Assembly (NCBI GenBank): GCA_902702965.1
Contig: CACRXP010000064.1
Location: 1,361,817 to 1,425,816, forward strand
Length of the DNA: 64,000 nucleotides
Source: Spirometra erinaceieuropaei
Lineage: Eukaryota > Platyhelminthes > Cestoda > Diphyllobothriidea > Diphyllobothriidae
Direction of reading: 5' to 3'
Part shown: positions 1 to 11,239 of the stretch, one piece after another
How the letters are laid out: the number at the start of each line of letters is the position of its first letter
Position numbering within the stretch: position 1 is the first letter of the stretch
Position numbers and translations under genes: made by a program
Notes under the pieces: generated by a model
Seen by the model: the letters and a program-made list of their open reading frames with translations, nothing else
The model's database searches: none
What the model was told of the DNA's origin: nothing

Positions 1-421
1 CCATCATTAAAGGTGTTTGCGGTATACCCAGGTGCAGGCCCGGAAATCGAGTAGTCCCTCCAATTTTTCTTGTTTAAAATCCTGGTCAAATGTACGCGTG
101 TTGTGGACCAGGAGTGTGATGGTACGCCCACGTGGGATGTCTGTTCGTACTAACCACCTGTGTCCTTTCCCATCTTCTGTATTCTTGACTATGCCATGAC
201 ACCAGGCTCAGGTGAGTGAGCGAGATAAGAGTGCGAGAGATGCAGCGCAAATCAATTATCACAATAAAGCAACTCACACGAAACTCACCGTTCCTGCTTT
301 TACTTGGATATGGGGCAAACGGCAAAAATGACGGTCGAGCTGCCGATTTATCTGCATACTCAGACTTAATGCACGCGCAGAGGTGATGCTTTTTAACTTG
401 GCAAAAATTTTACATGCTAGG
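1..421. other. Unassigned sequence with a short dispersed repeat (P)
   Basis: No credible gene. Positions about 193-262 (caccaggctcaggtgagtga followed by a gagataagagtgcgagagat-like stretch) resemble 54134-54205 on the + strand and 26880-26930 on the - strand, so this is a short dispersed repeat of about 60 bp. The similarity is visible by eye only, and the rest of the block is unassigned. Confidence 0.35.
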
Positions 422-423
422 TA

Positions 424-1401
424 CAGTGAGTGACCGATCTCATGAAATGTTGGCTGAAATTCTGAAATAAGTTTTCGATTAAGACGGTTTACTTGGTTGC
501 AGTTGTAATAATGCTTATCTTGTGGCACATTCTTATATTATTCGGACTTGGCAAGATGTCGGCTTTTAAATGCACGTCTTTTCAATTTCTTGTAGGTAGC
601 GTGCTCGGTAAAAATGACTACTTAAGTAGCATGCATTTTTCCCGTTGATTTTCGATGATCTTGCAAATTCAAATATATTTTATAGAAACTTTATACAACA
701 ATATGCTTTTTTAGTCAATCAATAGAGAATCATGTCTGTTTTATATTTTATACTTAAGGAGAGAGTATAATTAGGTTTTAAAAAAGTTTCTAATTATGAG
801 ACTTTTTAAGACGGCAAAATGTCCATTCACATAGCATCGTACCTGGCCGTTTACCACTGCTTCTCATGAAATGTACAACATTGTTCGCTTCCATTGCAAA
901 ATTTTATGGACTCTGTATGATATCTCTTTAATGGCATAGAAAAATATGTGATTTTCTTTACGCAGAATGCATGCACCTTGTAGACTGAAATCACTAAGCG
1001 CTAATGCAACGAATGATCGGGCTCCAAATGATTCGGCAATTAGAAAACTTTTTTAAAACCTAATTATACTCCTTCCATCAGTATAAAATACAAAAAAGAT
1101 GTGATGTTCTACTGATTGACTAAAAGAAAACATATTTTTGTTAATGGTTTCTATGCAATATACCTGAATTTGCAAGATCATCGAAAATCAATGGGAAAAA
1201 TGTAGTCATTTTTCACCGAGCACGCTTCCTACAGGAGATTGAAAAGAAATGCATTTAAAAGCCGACATCCTGCCATGTCCGAAATGTTAAAAGAGTATGC
1301 CTTAAGATAATCAGTGTTACAACCGCGACCAAATAAACCGTCTCAATCGAAAACTCGCTTTAGAATTTCAGCCAACATTTCATGAGATCGGTCATTCACT
1401 G
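424..1401. mobile_element. Palindromic MITE, subfamily A (copy 1)
   Basis: This is a 978-bp element flanked by TA on both sides (422-423 and 1402-1403). It starts CAGTGAGTGACCGATCTCAT and ends with the reverse complement of nearly the same sequence. The two arms are inverted copies of each other for roughly 375 bp and surround a central 240-bp segment. The CAGTG terminus and TA duplication fit a Tc1/mariner-type non-autonomous element. No transposase reading frame is present, and the short frames inside only reflect AT-rich sequence. Closest relatives in the window are at 19767 and 55709. Confidence 0.85.
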
Positions 1402-1403
1402 TA

Positions 1404-2640
1404 TTTTAAATTTCTTAAAATATATTACCCATTCTAAGCAGAGTTATATTGATTTCAATGGATTTTCATATTTCTCTTCTAGGTAAATGTTATCCATGTG
1501 AGCCGTGAGGGTCGGCTATTGAGCCAGTTTCCAGTTGTCTAGAAATTTACACGAAGTTGCGCATATTATTATGTCCACAAAAATTGGGCATTCCCCCTTA
1601 TGTCTCTGCTGCTGATTGTCAAAGTCCAGAATAAGTCCATCCCGCTTTGCGCAACGAGTGAATATTAATATATTTGAGAAAAGTTTCCACTGAAAACGCC
1701 CCAAAACTCAACATTCGCTTCTATGAACATAAGGCAAGTTCGGAAAGGGAAAATTGTTTTTTCATGAAAGTCAGAGCGAATTTAAATTTAAAACTTCTGA
1801 TTTGCTGATTAATTTTAGTTATAACAAAAAACGCAGTTTTAGGACTAATTTATTTTATCCTATTGTGAACGCGTGAACAATAAACACGATAAAGCATTTC
1901 CGGGACAAATTAATGCGGCAGGTATGTTGAAGCAGTATTGTCTGCGGTCGGCGCTGAAGGAATTCATAATGTTGTAGCAGATGGCCTGTCGCGTGATTCG
2001 CTGACAGTTATTTTTAATCATGTCAAGGTCATGTTCTGGCGGACTGTGCTTGACAACACCTGTCTAGAAATAGACAGAGTGAAACAAAACGGTCCGTACG
2101 TAAGTAAATTATGATTTTAATCGGAGGATGTCACAAAGTAAAGGTATTTATCCATTCGTTCGGAGCATTTGTGACTGAATTTTCTGACCATAATTAAGAA
2201 AAGCGGATAAGTTTATTTGCACAATAACGTTGATTTAAGGTTAGCATATAACTGATAAGCAAATTTCTTTTTGCACTAGGGAAAAGGTTACGAACAGACA
2301 GTCAGTTCAGAACCAAATCTAGATTTGTGCATTTATTTTATTTTTAGAGCAGACCTGAAGGGCGGTCCGAAAATTCGCCTGCGGGAGAGGTTTCTACAAG
2401 AATGCACTACCGTAACTGTAACATGTAGAAATCACGTAGGTTTGGTGAGTGGTCAGTTTGTTGACCAGTAACAAGCAACATCAACAGTAAGGTGCGCGTC
2501 GACGTCGGCTAAACGGCATTTATTGACAACAGACGGGAGTTACAAGTTGGCAGCATAATGTTCCTGTCTTCCATTAAAAGAGATACTTTGCCGACTATAC
2601 TTACGCTCATAGACTAACTCTCAGGCAACAACCGAAAGAA
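1404..2640. other. Unassigned stretch
   Basis: AT-rich, with stop codons in all frames and no repeat partner that I could find in the window. Nothing supportable is seen here. Confidence 0.5.
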
Positions 2641-2659
2641 TAAGAAAAAGAAGAAGATA

Positions 2660-2770
2660 CGATTGCTGTGACACGACGTCTATTGGCCTGAAGTTTTGGA
2701 CTCTCAGTAGAACCCAACATCACGCACGGTCGCAGATAAAGCTGCCGGAGGCACACACAGTGTATTTGCC
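2660..2770 (-). repeat. Decayed PLE terminal (pLTR-like) fragment with hammerhead remnant
   Basis: The segment tattggcctgaag... through cgcagataa matches 63533-63590 (tttattggcctgacgtttcgg... cgcagataatgg). In the better copy at 63.5 kb this block carries a hammerhead fold on the - strand. Here the CTGANGA box and part of the GAAA box are mutated, so it is unlikely to cleave. The bases following it up to about 3200 may belong to the same element but are unassigned. Confidence 0.45.
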
Positions 2771-3199
2771 GTACAGCAACCACGTTTACGCTGAAAGTCG
2801 TAGATGCTGTGGTGGCCGCTCGTTAGTCCTCATCCGAGTAATTAATTGCCGTGACTCCATCACTGATGCTGATTCTTGGCGTGATGACTACTCATCAGTC
2901 TTGCTCGCTGTCACCAAACCCGTTGGTAGCATGCGCCTTCCCGGGTAGTTAATTGCTTTGCACAGGCAAAGTCGTAGCACAGAATATGAGACCGGGAGGT
3001 CATTACGCTTGTAGGTTGACTGTTGGCCGGAGAACCATGACCCAAGTAGGTTGCAGATCTGAAGGCGTGACTGAGTCGCGTCGCGTGAGGCAGGATCTGA
3101 GAAATAACGTCATTCCTCTTCACTGTTGCTGCATGTTAGGCCGTCAGCGGGCGGAGCAATCTGCTAGTTTGTCCAACACAGTTGCTTAGCGCAAAAGTG

Positions 3200-5130
3200 C
3201 TCTAGATCCAGAAAAAAGACTCCACCCGCAGCAGTGGGTCTTTCGGTCTCATGACTGGGTGTCGATCAGTGTGCAACCCCAACTTTACGTGGTACTTAAA
3301 TGCTCATGGTTATGCCATGGAACATATCATTTCTGAAACGCACTAGAGTTTTTCTGATTTTTTATACACTGCAGGTAAAAACCGTTTGCTTCAAAAATCA
3401 GGGCGCCATATAAAAACCGTTTGGAGGGAGATTCGGCATATGTTATTTCACTACAAGTGAATTGGAAAATGAACGAGCTAGTCAGCATGGCTTTTTCAGA
3501 ATTCATCAGCCTTCCCATTCAACCCAAATGGGTTTTGGAGGTTCGGGGGCAGAATCGCATTCAAATGAAAACTGTGAATAGAAACTGTCACGTATACTAA
3601 ATTCCAAGAATAACGAAAAAAAATTATAGAGAAGCAGTTCCAGCAAAATTCACACTAGGCACACATTACCGCTCACACACTATTCTCCTCTGTCAACGAA
3701 AAAAGTACATGACAGACTCCCTAAACTGTCCTAAAGGGTCCTCCCTTTCCCAAATCAAGTTTATTCAGTTAAATTTCAAAATATTGACGGTAGGTGTTTG
3801 GCTAACTGATCAAAAGAGGAAGCGATCGCTGGAACAAGGGCTTTATTCGCCTGACTTGTGTGTGTGCTGATATTCTGCTGAAGAATACGAACATTTGTGA
3901 TTGTCAAGGTTACACTCGAGGTTTCTTGTGAGCAAATAATTCAATGCAAATAAAGTGACAACTTTGAGCTTACTCTTCAAGGATAAGTATAATGTGACCC
4001 TGTATGTGTCTAAAGAAATAAACTGCTAGGCTCGACTCCCCTGTCTGGATTTTTACCCTAAAATACTTAAAATAAAGTGGGCGAGCACAAGGTGAAAGAA
4101 TTCTTAAGCGAATAGGTCGTCAATGTGGTAAGGATTATCATCTTAATTTCCACTTTGCGGAAGAAAAACGGAACGTACAGCAACAGAAGAAAGAGAGTTT
4201 ATCAATGCCGAGAAAAAATCATAATCAGTAACTGGCCATTGTTATATTTCGATCTTGTCAAAAGCCTGGTATTCCGGAGGTTGACAGGCACATTTCCTTT
4301 GGAGACATAAAGCTGATTGGGCCGCAAACAGTAAGTAAAAGTCATCTCGGAAGAAACGGATCCCGCCTCCCTTGCTTTCAACTGCAATGCATTCTTCCAT
4401 TCTTTGCAGAAAGACTTTAGATGGGACCGACATTGGCAATAAAGGAAGCGCTCAAATCATATAGAAGAAAGAAAGGTTTTATTACTCTCAGTAAGGTTTA
4501 CAAATGTGTACCGGTGATATTTTCATCAGCGCACTATGTGGTTAAAAATATGAAATGGCGCGCTAGGCGACAGGGGAAAATGTCAGATACAACCCGACCC
4601 ACATCCTGTTCTCTATGCGAAAGCGAAAGGCTGTGTTCATTATATGAATGGCAGACAAACAGGACTACCTGATAGCAACGCAGAAGTTGATGGAATTTGT
4701 GGACACGCAGGTGCATCGAAGACCCCTATCAAATTCAGGAAAGGGAGGAGCATGGAACGCGAACTGACTTGATGCACGCAAAATTCCGCAAGGATTCCAA
4801 TGCAGTGGCAAATAAAAAGCGGCAGGTCGACACTTCGCTGAACAGACGTAAAAAAGTATTTTGGGGACTGAGCTTAAAAAGTTTTATAGGCCTATCACCG
4901 GCTGATCGTGGCGATAAAACAGACCTAACGCTGTTGTTATGAGTTCCGGATTTATTAGTGCAAGCTATTTGTCAGACAAGGCAGTTTCGTATACTTTTCT
5001 TTATATAAAAAAATTTGAAATGCATTCGGCATATATACGTATAAAATTTAAACACGCAAAAAAGAAATTTTTAAACGAAAATTGCCCATCAGAACTGTAT
5101 TCATGCAAGAGTGGAAAAACACAATCTGTC
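3200..5130. other. Unassigned stretch with two short repeat matches
   Basis: No gene is recognised. Positions about 3818-3862 (gcgatcgctggaacaagggc then tttattcgcctgac) resemble the lead-in to the hammerhead block at 63511-63545 and are probably a third, very decayed PLE end. Positions about 4238-4292 resemble 8655-8700 (a ttgttatatttcgatcttgt-like core followed by ggcacatt); this small repeat is of unknown type. Everything else is unassigned. Confidence 0.35.
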
Positions 5131-5134
5131 TGCT

Positions 5135-6115
5135 CTTAGAGATTAATTGCTTTGAGTATTCTGCTGCCACTAGAAGCAGGAACGCTGTGTGTAAAGAGAA
5201 AACAAAAATCGATTGCTAAATGACACGTGCTAATTCGCAGTGATCCTAAGTCACCAGAGCAAAACGTCTAACGGATCAGATGTCGGTCTGAACCGCACTG
5301 ACAGGACATTGCGTTTGGATGGTAAATGAAGCCACAAGAAAAAGGACTGTCATTGAGGTAAACACTCAAAAGTTGAAGAATGTAGCCTTCAGTGGACTGA
5401 TCTGATTATAGAACGGAGTGAGCGCGTTCCCATTTTATGCTGAAAGATGCCAAAAAGAGTTGTCAGAGGCAGTTGGAGGACCGTCAGCAACAGCTCTTCC
5501 GCTAAAAACCTACTCGCACAACGCATCACCCAAGCACCATCAGTTCGAATCGGCGAACACCACTTCTTGATGGATAATCACCTTATTCGCGATTTTAATG
5601 AAAAAAAAAACAAGTAAAGCGGAAGATGTCATACGTCTGAGCCGTACGGACAAGTTTTTCCTATTATTTAATTCCGGCACTAAATTACACTGGATGACGC
5701 ATAAGCCAACTGCATAAAGAAACGATGCCCCTAGAGTGCTTCGGATAAGGAAGAGAGGCAGAACTGTAATCACATCAGAGCAACTTTTCCTTTCTCACAT
5801 TTCACAATTTATCCCAACGCAGCTGCTCCGAATGCAAATTTTCATGAATAAGTGCCTAAGGGACTAAAGTCAATTGTATTATATGTTCTAAATGTTTTAA
5901 TCGGAATTATTCGGAGATGTACTTTTCGTGAACACATACACACACGACATTAAGAGCATTCTTATTCATCCGGGGATATTGCGTTTCTAGCCTAACAGTA
6001 CAAGCAATCGGACTACGGGCGTGATCTACTTGAGAGTCCGTAATGTGATTCAAACTATCACATGCAGCGCTTTGATGCGAAGCACCAGGCTGAACAGGGA
6101 AGATGACATTGACAC
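5135..6115 (-). repeat. Dispersed repeat Q, copy 1
   Basis: About 960 bp that align in inverted orientation with 43205-44175, with clear but imperfect identity and small indels. Read on the - strand, two stretches keep a similar reading frame in both copies. One is at 6080-5920, with shared residues such as QVDHARSPIAC, LET, YPR and NALNV. The other is at 5765-5690, with shared residues FLIRSTLGASFLYAVG. I do not recognise the protein. The frames are broken by stops, so this is a coding remnant or chance conservation in a repeat. It is not a known transposon class to me. Confidence 0.6.
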
Positions 6116-6227
6116 GTTTGATGCTAATTTGTTCATACATATGTATAGTAGGCTAAGTAACACATGAAACCTGATGAGAGAAACTGATATGAGAATATTT
6201 CATTTTGAAACAACTGTGAAACATTCG

Positions 6228-6308
6228 GTGCCCCGGTCAGATTCGAAGTCACAACAGCAAAGGAAGGCTTTAGTGCAGCCAACGCTCTAACCATCTGAGC
6301 CACGGGTC
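6228..6308 (-). mobile_element. tRNA-like SINE head (SINE type 2)
   Basis: On the - strand this reads gtggctcagatggttagagc, an RNA polymerase III A-box-like motif. About 45 bases later comes cttcgaatctgacc, similar to a B box. The spacing matches a tRNA. It cannot be a working tRNA because the arms do not pair well and no CCA-type end is visible. It faces away from the similar head at 6512-6594, so the two heads are arranged back to back around a central body. Confidence 0.55.
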
Positions 6309-6611
6309 AAGTTTACTTGCCCAACCTACTGCTAAAACACCTCTGAATTACGTGAACCTGGTAATCATCTAGTGGGTCCTAGATGCATTACTTAAGAAAT
6401 CCCGCTTGGACGGTCAGTTTACTGTATCTGATTTGGTGGATTCCAGACGTTTCATTAGGTTGGGCGGGCCAACTTGACCCAAATGTGATTTAACTCGCGT
6501 TGTCCTGTGGGGTTTATTAGCGCATATGGTTAGAGGGTTTGCTGTACTAGAGCCTCTCCTTGCTGTCGTGGGTTTGAATCCCACCGAGGCACCGAGTTTT
6601 CCGCAATTGTG
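6309..6611 (+). mobile_element. tRNA-derived SINE type 2 (body plus tRNA-like head)
   Basis: The body at 6309-6510 aligns with the reverse complement of 22985-23150. It is followed by a tRNA-like unit at 6512-6594 with A box atggttagaggg and B box gggtttgaatccc, ending ggcaccga. A short tail, gagttttccgcaattgtgtc, is shared with 22845-22875. Internal pol III promoter boxes and a second copy at 22.9 kb support a tRNA-derived SINE. No poly-A tail or clean target duplication was found. Confidence 0.55.
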
Positions 6612-6929
6612 TCAAAGTTAATTATTTGAAATCTGAAATGAGAATTAACGCTTAGGCGTTATGCATCCTGCGCGCTTGTCCAGCCTCTTTGCAAAAATCT
6701 GCTTTTCTTGCGCATAAATTATGGCTGCACGATCTTGTTAAGTAAAATGCCCAGAAATTTGAACGAAAATTGGCGCTGCGATATATTTGGGATATTTCTC
6801 ATTTAAGTGCAATTCACAGGCCTGTATTACTTATCTGAGCGTGCTCTGTTTTGAAAGTAGTGTAATTTGCCCCCGAAAGTCCTACTAGGCAAATGCTTGT
6901 CACGTTTGGAAATCGCTCTTGTGTCTGGT

Positions 6930-7810
6930 GCTATCCGTGTAAATCGGTTTGCTGACATGCAAGTTATTTTACAAGAACGGACGGTTTAATCGATTTTGAA
7001 GTCAGATTAACACATCTTTCCGATTTCGCGTTCTAAAATGTAGTAATAACGTACACAGATCATTCTTCACCTGAATGGGTCAAAATGGTTTTGCTGTTTG
7101 GAAAATTTTATGGGTTCACATAAAAATAATTATTACCGAACAGTCACTTCCAGCTCTGTACATATGGGACATTAATTTTCGTGTCGACTAGGTTCCGCGC
7201 ATACGTGATTTAGCAAAAGATCAGTATTTATATAGTCACAATGCCGTGGGTTTATAATCGTGTAACAAGCCAAAAAGGGATTGTAGATTGTAAGTATGAC
7301 GTAAACACAAAGAAGAAGGCATATTCTCTGGTTTGTGATAGAAAATGTCAATATTTCTTTGGAAACATGAAGGAAACGGCCAAAAGTGTCAAACATTTTT
7401 CCGGCTGCATCCAGCAAAAATGTAAATTGCACAGACATCCGCCAGCAATATGTGGCATTCAGGCACTCTTTAAAAAGACGACTTATTAGAAGACTTTTCT
7501 ATGTGATCGAAAGCATCTTCTTTGCAGACTTTTTTGCGGACGTTCCTTTTTCCCGATAATGAGGTCTCATGTTTAAGTGGGTCTTCATAGTCGACCCAAA
7601 TGGTCACCTACATGGAACGGAGCGCCCAAAACTTGCTACATTGGTAAATTCCTGCAAGAAGTGCCTTATTTCGAAGGTGTTGTAGATGCATAAAATAAAA
7701 TCTGTCTTTATGGGCAATCGGATGAAAACACTGAAAATCATAAAGCATCTAGCAATATTTAAAGGCCGACCTGGAACTCAAAGTAGTAAGAACAAACGAA
7801 ACTTGTAGAT
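6930..7810 (+). repeat. Dispersed repeat R, copy 1
   Basis: This block aligns with the reverse complement of 60360-62000, apart from a Merlin transposon inserted in that copy. Parts also match 33285-33385 and 36290-36530. Shared landmarks are a cagtatttatata stretch near 7220, aataacttattag near 7478 and actgaaaatcataaagcatc near 7730. No long reading frame is conserved across copies, and I do not recognise the family. The copies are diverged, so R is old. Confidence 0.6.
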
Positions 7811-8309
7811 TAGTTTGACATAAAAAATGCTTCCTTCATATACGCAAAACGGTACTTTTGCGATACCATCTGTGAAATTTACTCAAATGTCGTAGTCGCC
7901 GACCAGCCTGGCAGGATGTGGCCTCGTGGAGTCTCTTATTCCTATGACGTCCTTATTGGTGAAATTAAGCAAAATCCTGTTTACCTTGTAGAAATGAATC
8001 TAAACCAACGCAAAAGCGTACAAAAATGCAACGAATTCTTAGGAAACCGCTTTAAAATATATACTAGGAATGAAAGTTTTTATTATACTCCTATATCTGA
8101 TTATGCGTTAATTCCTAAAAGAAAGTTTTTTATAAATTTCATCAAAAAACTATTAGCAAATATAATTATTTTGTGCTGCATGGTTGCATGGTTTTTGCGT
8201 GGGCACACTTTCAGTACACAGAAAACAAAAGTTTACTAAATTTCGACAATTTCTGGTATTCTCGTAATTTCCCGATTTTTTGAAAAAGTAGTAACTTACC
8301 ATTGAAGGC
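7811..8309. other. Unassigned stretch with an AT-rich open frame
   Basis: A 107-codon open frame runs from 7916 to 8239 on the + strand. Its product would be basic, with a hydrophobic C-terminal third (KLLANIIILCCMVAWFL). I recognise no domain, there is no second copy in the window, and the AT-rich composition makes chance likely. I do not call it a gene. Confidence 0.3.
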
Positions 8310-8470
8310 GGCTCACTGGTCGTTTCTATGAAAATGACTCGCTCTGTTGTGCCTCCAGATGTTTCACGCTACGGAGTTGCTTATGAGTGGCTGACGATGA
8401 CTAATAAGCAAGAAGTGTTCATTCCAGTCTCCCTTGTTTGTATCGGTTACTCGATATTTTTAAACAACAC
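8310..8470 (+). mobile_element. SINE with hammerhead-like core (SINE-HH), decayed copy
   Basis: Positions 8352-8440 align with 10066-10150: tgcctccagatgtttcacgc leads into ggctgacgatgactaataag, then gttcattccagtctcccttg. The ctgacga box, the stem III-like ttc...cca and the gtc cleavage triplet are visible. The GAAA box is changed to AGAA, so activity is improbable. The tRNA-like head is not well preserved. Confidence 0.5.
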
Positions 8471-9784
8471 TGCATTACGTTTAATATTTTTCCTACGCGC
8501 TTGATTTCTTTTAATTTTTTTATTCATATAAATATTGTGTCAACGCGTTGGTGTCGGTTTGCTTTCGATCAGCAACCATTCGTAACTTTTGGCAACTCTT
8601 ATCTGTAAGCTCACGTATTCTATCTCCCATAAATTGTGTTTAAATCGAATGTCATTGTTGTATTTCGATATTGTCGAAAGCCTATGACCTGTAGGCACAT
8701 TTATCAGCTGGCAAGAAAAACGTCCTCTCAGGAGCGGAATTGACAAAAGTTTATTTACCGCTTGCTCTCCAGTTTCTCTTGACGGTGCTACAGGCAAGAA
8801 CGGTTTTTCAGATTTTCCTATTAATAAGGATATTGTACACAGCAAGTGATGATAGCGATGCTGAGATGAAATGAAAAATTGGGGGTTTTGTCAACATATA
8901 TGAATTAATGTGGCATTTATCTACGCATACAAAATTAACTTCCAAGCAAAACACGCCTGTTAAAATTGTCTTAGTATAGAGATATTCGAGCAGGCGATAT
9001 ATTTGCTTTTCTTCGAAAAAATGACACTGCTTCTAGTGACTTTATTGGTGAACCAAGCTATCATGTGGTTGTCACCTTCACTACTAGCACCGGTGAAGAA
9101 GTTGAAGCCATTAGCGGCCAGCATGAAAGCGGTCAAGCATCCATCATACAAACTCCAAACAAAAAAGTTTGAAAGTTACTATTTAATTTATCATCAGGAT
9201 GTAGAGTAATTGCATATTTTTAGTCCCAGACCTTCTACACGTCCGCCGCTCCCAACCGCCTGAGAAAAATTCGAAAGAATAGTCAATCTGAGAGGTAAAA
9301 CGTATAATCCATGGTACATTAATTCTAGAAAATATGCCCGGGATAGCTCACCGGACCAGATTTGTTGAAAGGGTTTGAGTGAAAATCTCAAAAGCCAAGC
9401 CCATAAACTTCGTGTTTCAGTGATTGCATCTTCTTCTTCCGACAGCTTGCATTAACAAAATAGTATAATTTAAGCAAAATTCATGAGGGAAGAGAGATCT
9501 AAAGTAAAAAGAATATTAGATCAGAAAAGAATACTGTGCGCGCAAACAGTAGGAAAGGAAGTAAGCCTAAACGGCGTCAATTAATAACGATTTCTTGAGG
9601 CTGGGTGAAGAAATGTTCCTCTATAAATTGAAAAGACAATCTGTTTATCAACTTGAAATTGCGTAGGAGATATTTTTACGTGGCATGTTCTATTATTCAA
9701 AAGGAATTCACGACTATATTGAAATTACCTTGACTCGCGAGTTTGACACTTGTGTCGCAGTCTTAGGAAATATGTACTCAGTGA
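8471..9784. other. Unassigned stretch
   Basis: Contains one arm of a short repeat shared with about 4240 (see 8655-8700). Open frames at 8540-8845 (-) and 9003-9209 (+) are short, lack recognisable domains and have no second copy in the window. Nothing else is supportable. Confidence 0.4.
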
Positions 9785-9955
9785 GTGGCATCAAGAGTAG
9801 CAAGAGAAGAAAGACTGGAGTAGCCATATCTGACTTACTGGCCGTCATCAGCCAGTCATACCTAACCCCAAAGTGTGGAATACCTGGGACTCATAATGCG
9901 ACCTATTGTTAGGAGTAAAACGATCCTAATCACTGAACTACGGGCTCGATTTCCT
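9785..9955 (-). mobile_element. SINE-HH, inverted copy with well-preserved tRNA-like head
   Basis: Read on the - strand, 9952-9870 is clearly tRNA-like: cccgtagttcagtgattagg (A box), ctcctaac, then atgagtccc where a B box belongs. It continues into a hammerhead-like core at about 9862-9802: CTGATGA, a stem II region, GATA in place of GAAA, TGG/CCA stem III and a GTC triplet. The combination of a tRNA-derived head and a hammerhead core resembles the Smalpha SINEs known from Schistosoma. This copy lies head to head with the + strand copy at 10008. Confidence 0.65.
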
Positions 9956-10007
9956 GTCTGTTGTGTCCTCTTATCATTGTTTATATGCATACGCAACGGA
10001 CAGGAAA

Positions 10008-10283
10008 ACAAGCCCGTGGCTCAGAGGTCAGGGACGTTGGACTTCTAATCAAAAATCTTGGAAACGAGCCTCAGATGTTCTACACTATGGAGTTGGGCAT
10101 GACTAACTGACAACGGTTAGTAAGTCAGAAATGGTCGTTCCACTCTCTCTTGTCATTGTCGGTAATGTTATTCTGTCTATATTAAGCGGTGCTGTGTGAC
10201 TGCTGGCAGGGTCCAATAGAGATCCCCAAGGTACTACGGGACGAGTGATTTCCGTAACAGCCTTTGTGTGCGCCGTCCAGAAA
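10008..10283 (+). mobile_element. SINE-HH, longest copy (tRNA-like head, hammerhead-like core, tail)
   Basis: The tRNA-like head spans 10010-10078 (cccgtggctcagaggtcagg, then ggaaacgagcctc). The hammerhead-like core spans about 10098-10150: CTGACAA at 10107, GAAA at 10128-10131, stem III TGG/CCA, and CTC where GTC is expected. The tail at 10155-10270 aligns with 54598-54705. The element stops where a decayed MITE begins (10286). The mutated G of CTGANGA and the changed cleavage triplet suggest an inactive ribozyme. Confidence 0.65.
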
Positions 10284-10285
10284 TA

Positions 10286-11239
10286 CACTCGGTGACCTTT
10301 CCAATTAATTGTGGACTGTAATTCTCAAATGCGTTTTCAATTGGGTAGGGCTGCTTAAGTGGGGTTGCTATATTTATTGTCAATAAAATTCCATAATATT
10401 TCAGACATGACGGCTTTTTAGTACGCATCCTTTTGGCTGTATGCATACACTGCACAATAAAATAAGTGACTGCGAAATTGATGTGCCCTCACTATCGATT
10501 TCCGATGGCCCTAAAAAGTTAGATATTTTTATGAAAAAACCGCATAAAAATGTTATTTTTTGCATTTCTTTGATGGTAAATCACCTTAACTTTAAATGCC
10601 ATGCTCAACGCAGGGGCATCCTTCGATTTTTAAATTTTCCAGCATGTAGCAGTTGGGAACGTCGAATATCCATTCAAATAGCCTCATATGTGCGTGTTTT
10701 AAAATGCCGCTCAGGGAGCAAACAACGTAGTCCACATCCATTATCAACTTCTTTGAGTTCTATATGGTATGTTATTAATGGCTTAAGGGAATGCGTGCCT
10801 TTCCCCACATAGTGAAGACACACTGTGGAAACCGAAAGCCTCTAAAGCGAAGGCAATAGCAGATCACGCTCAAATTTAATCGGGAAATGAAAGACTTTTT
10901 TAAACCTAAAGAAACCCTTCCCTTGGTAATAAATTTGAAGATGCGATTTGCTACCAAATGCATGCAATAACTAAAACGTTTGGGCACATTTTCCGCAGAA
11001 TAGAGCGGAGGTTGTGTGGGCATCAAAAAACCTTGCAAAAAATTCGCAGTACTTAGGTGGCCATTTTTTACCGATAGTGGAGAGAAAGTGCACTCAAAAG
11101 CTAAATTCTGGCGTATTTGAAACATTGTAGAACTACAACGCGTGGTAACCATTAATACAGCAAAATTAAACAATCCTTCCTAATAGAATAAGCATTTAAA
11201 GAGTTCCGGTTAACATTTCATGAAATCGGTCGCTGACTG
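10286..11239. mobile_element. Palindromic MITE, old subfamily A copy
   Basis: The left end TA-CACTCGGTGACC and right end gaaatcggtcgctgactg align with the family termini (CAGTGAGTGACCGATC and its complement). Positions 10321-10350 (ctcaaatgcgttttcaattg) and 11182-11225 match the subterminal blocks. The centre is strongly diverged, so this is an older insertion than those at 424 or 19767. The 123- and 132-codon frames inside are not conserved in other copies and are not genes. Confidence 0.65.

Noticed and set aside
6228..6594. Functional tRNA genes
   Set aside because: A and B boxes are present, but the arms do not pair as a cloverleaf and the unit is repeated with a common body, so these are SINE heads.
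7916..8239. 107-codon open frame as a gene
   Set aside because: AT-rich, no recognisable domain, no splice context, no second copy; chance length in such DNA.
10775..11173. 132-codon - strand open frame as a gene
   Set aside because: Located within an old MITE; no support from other copies.
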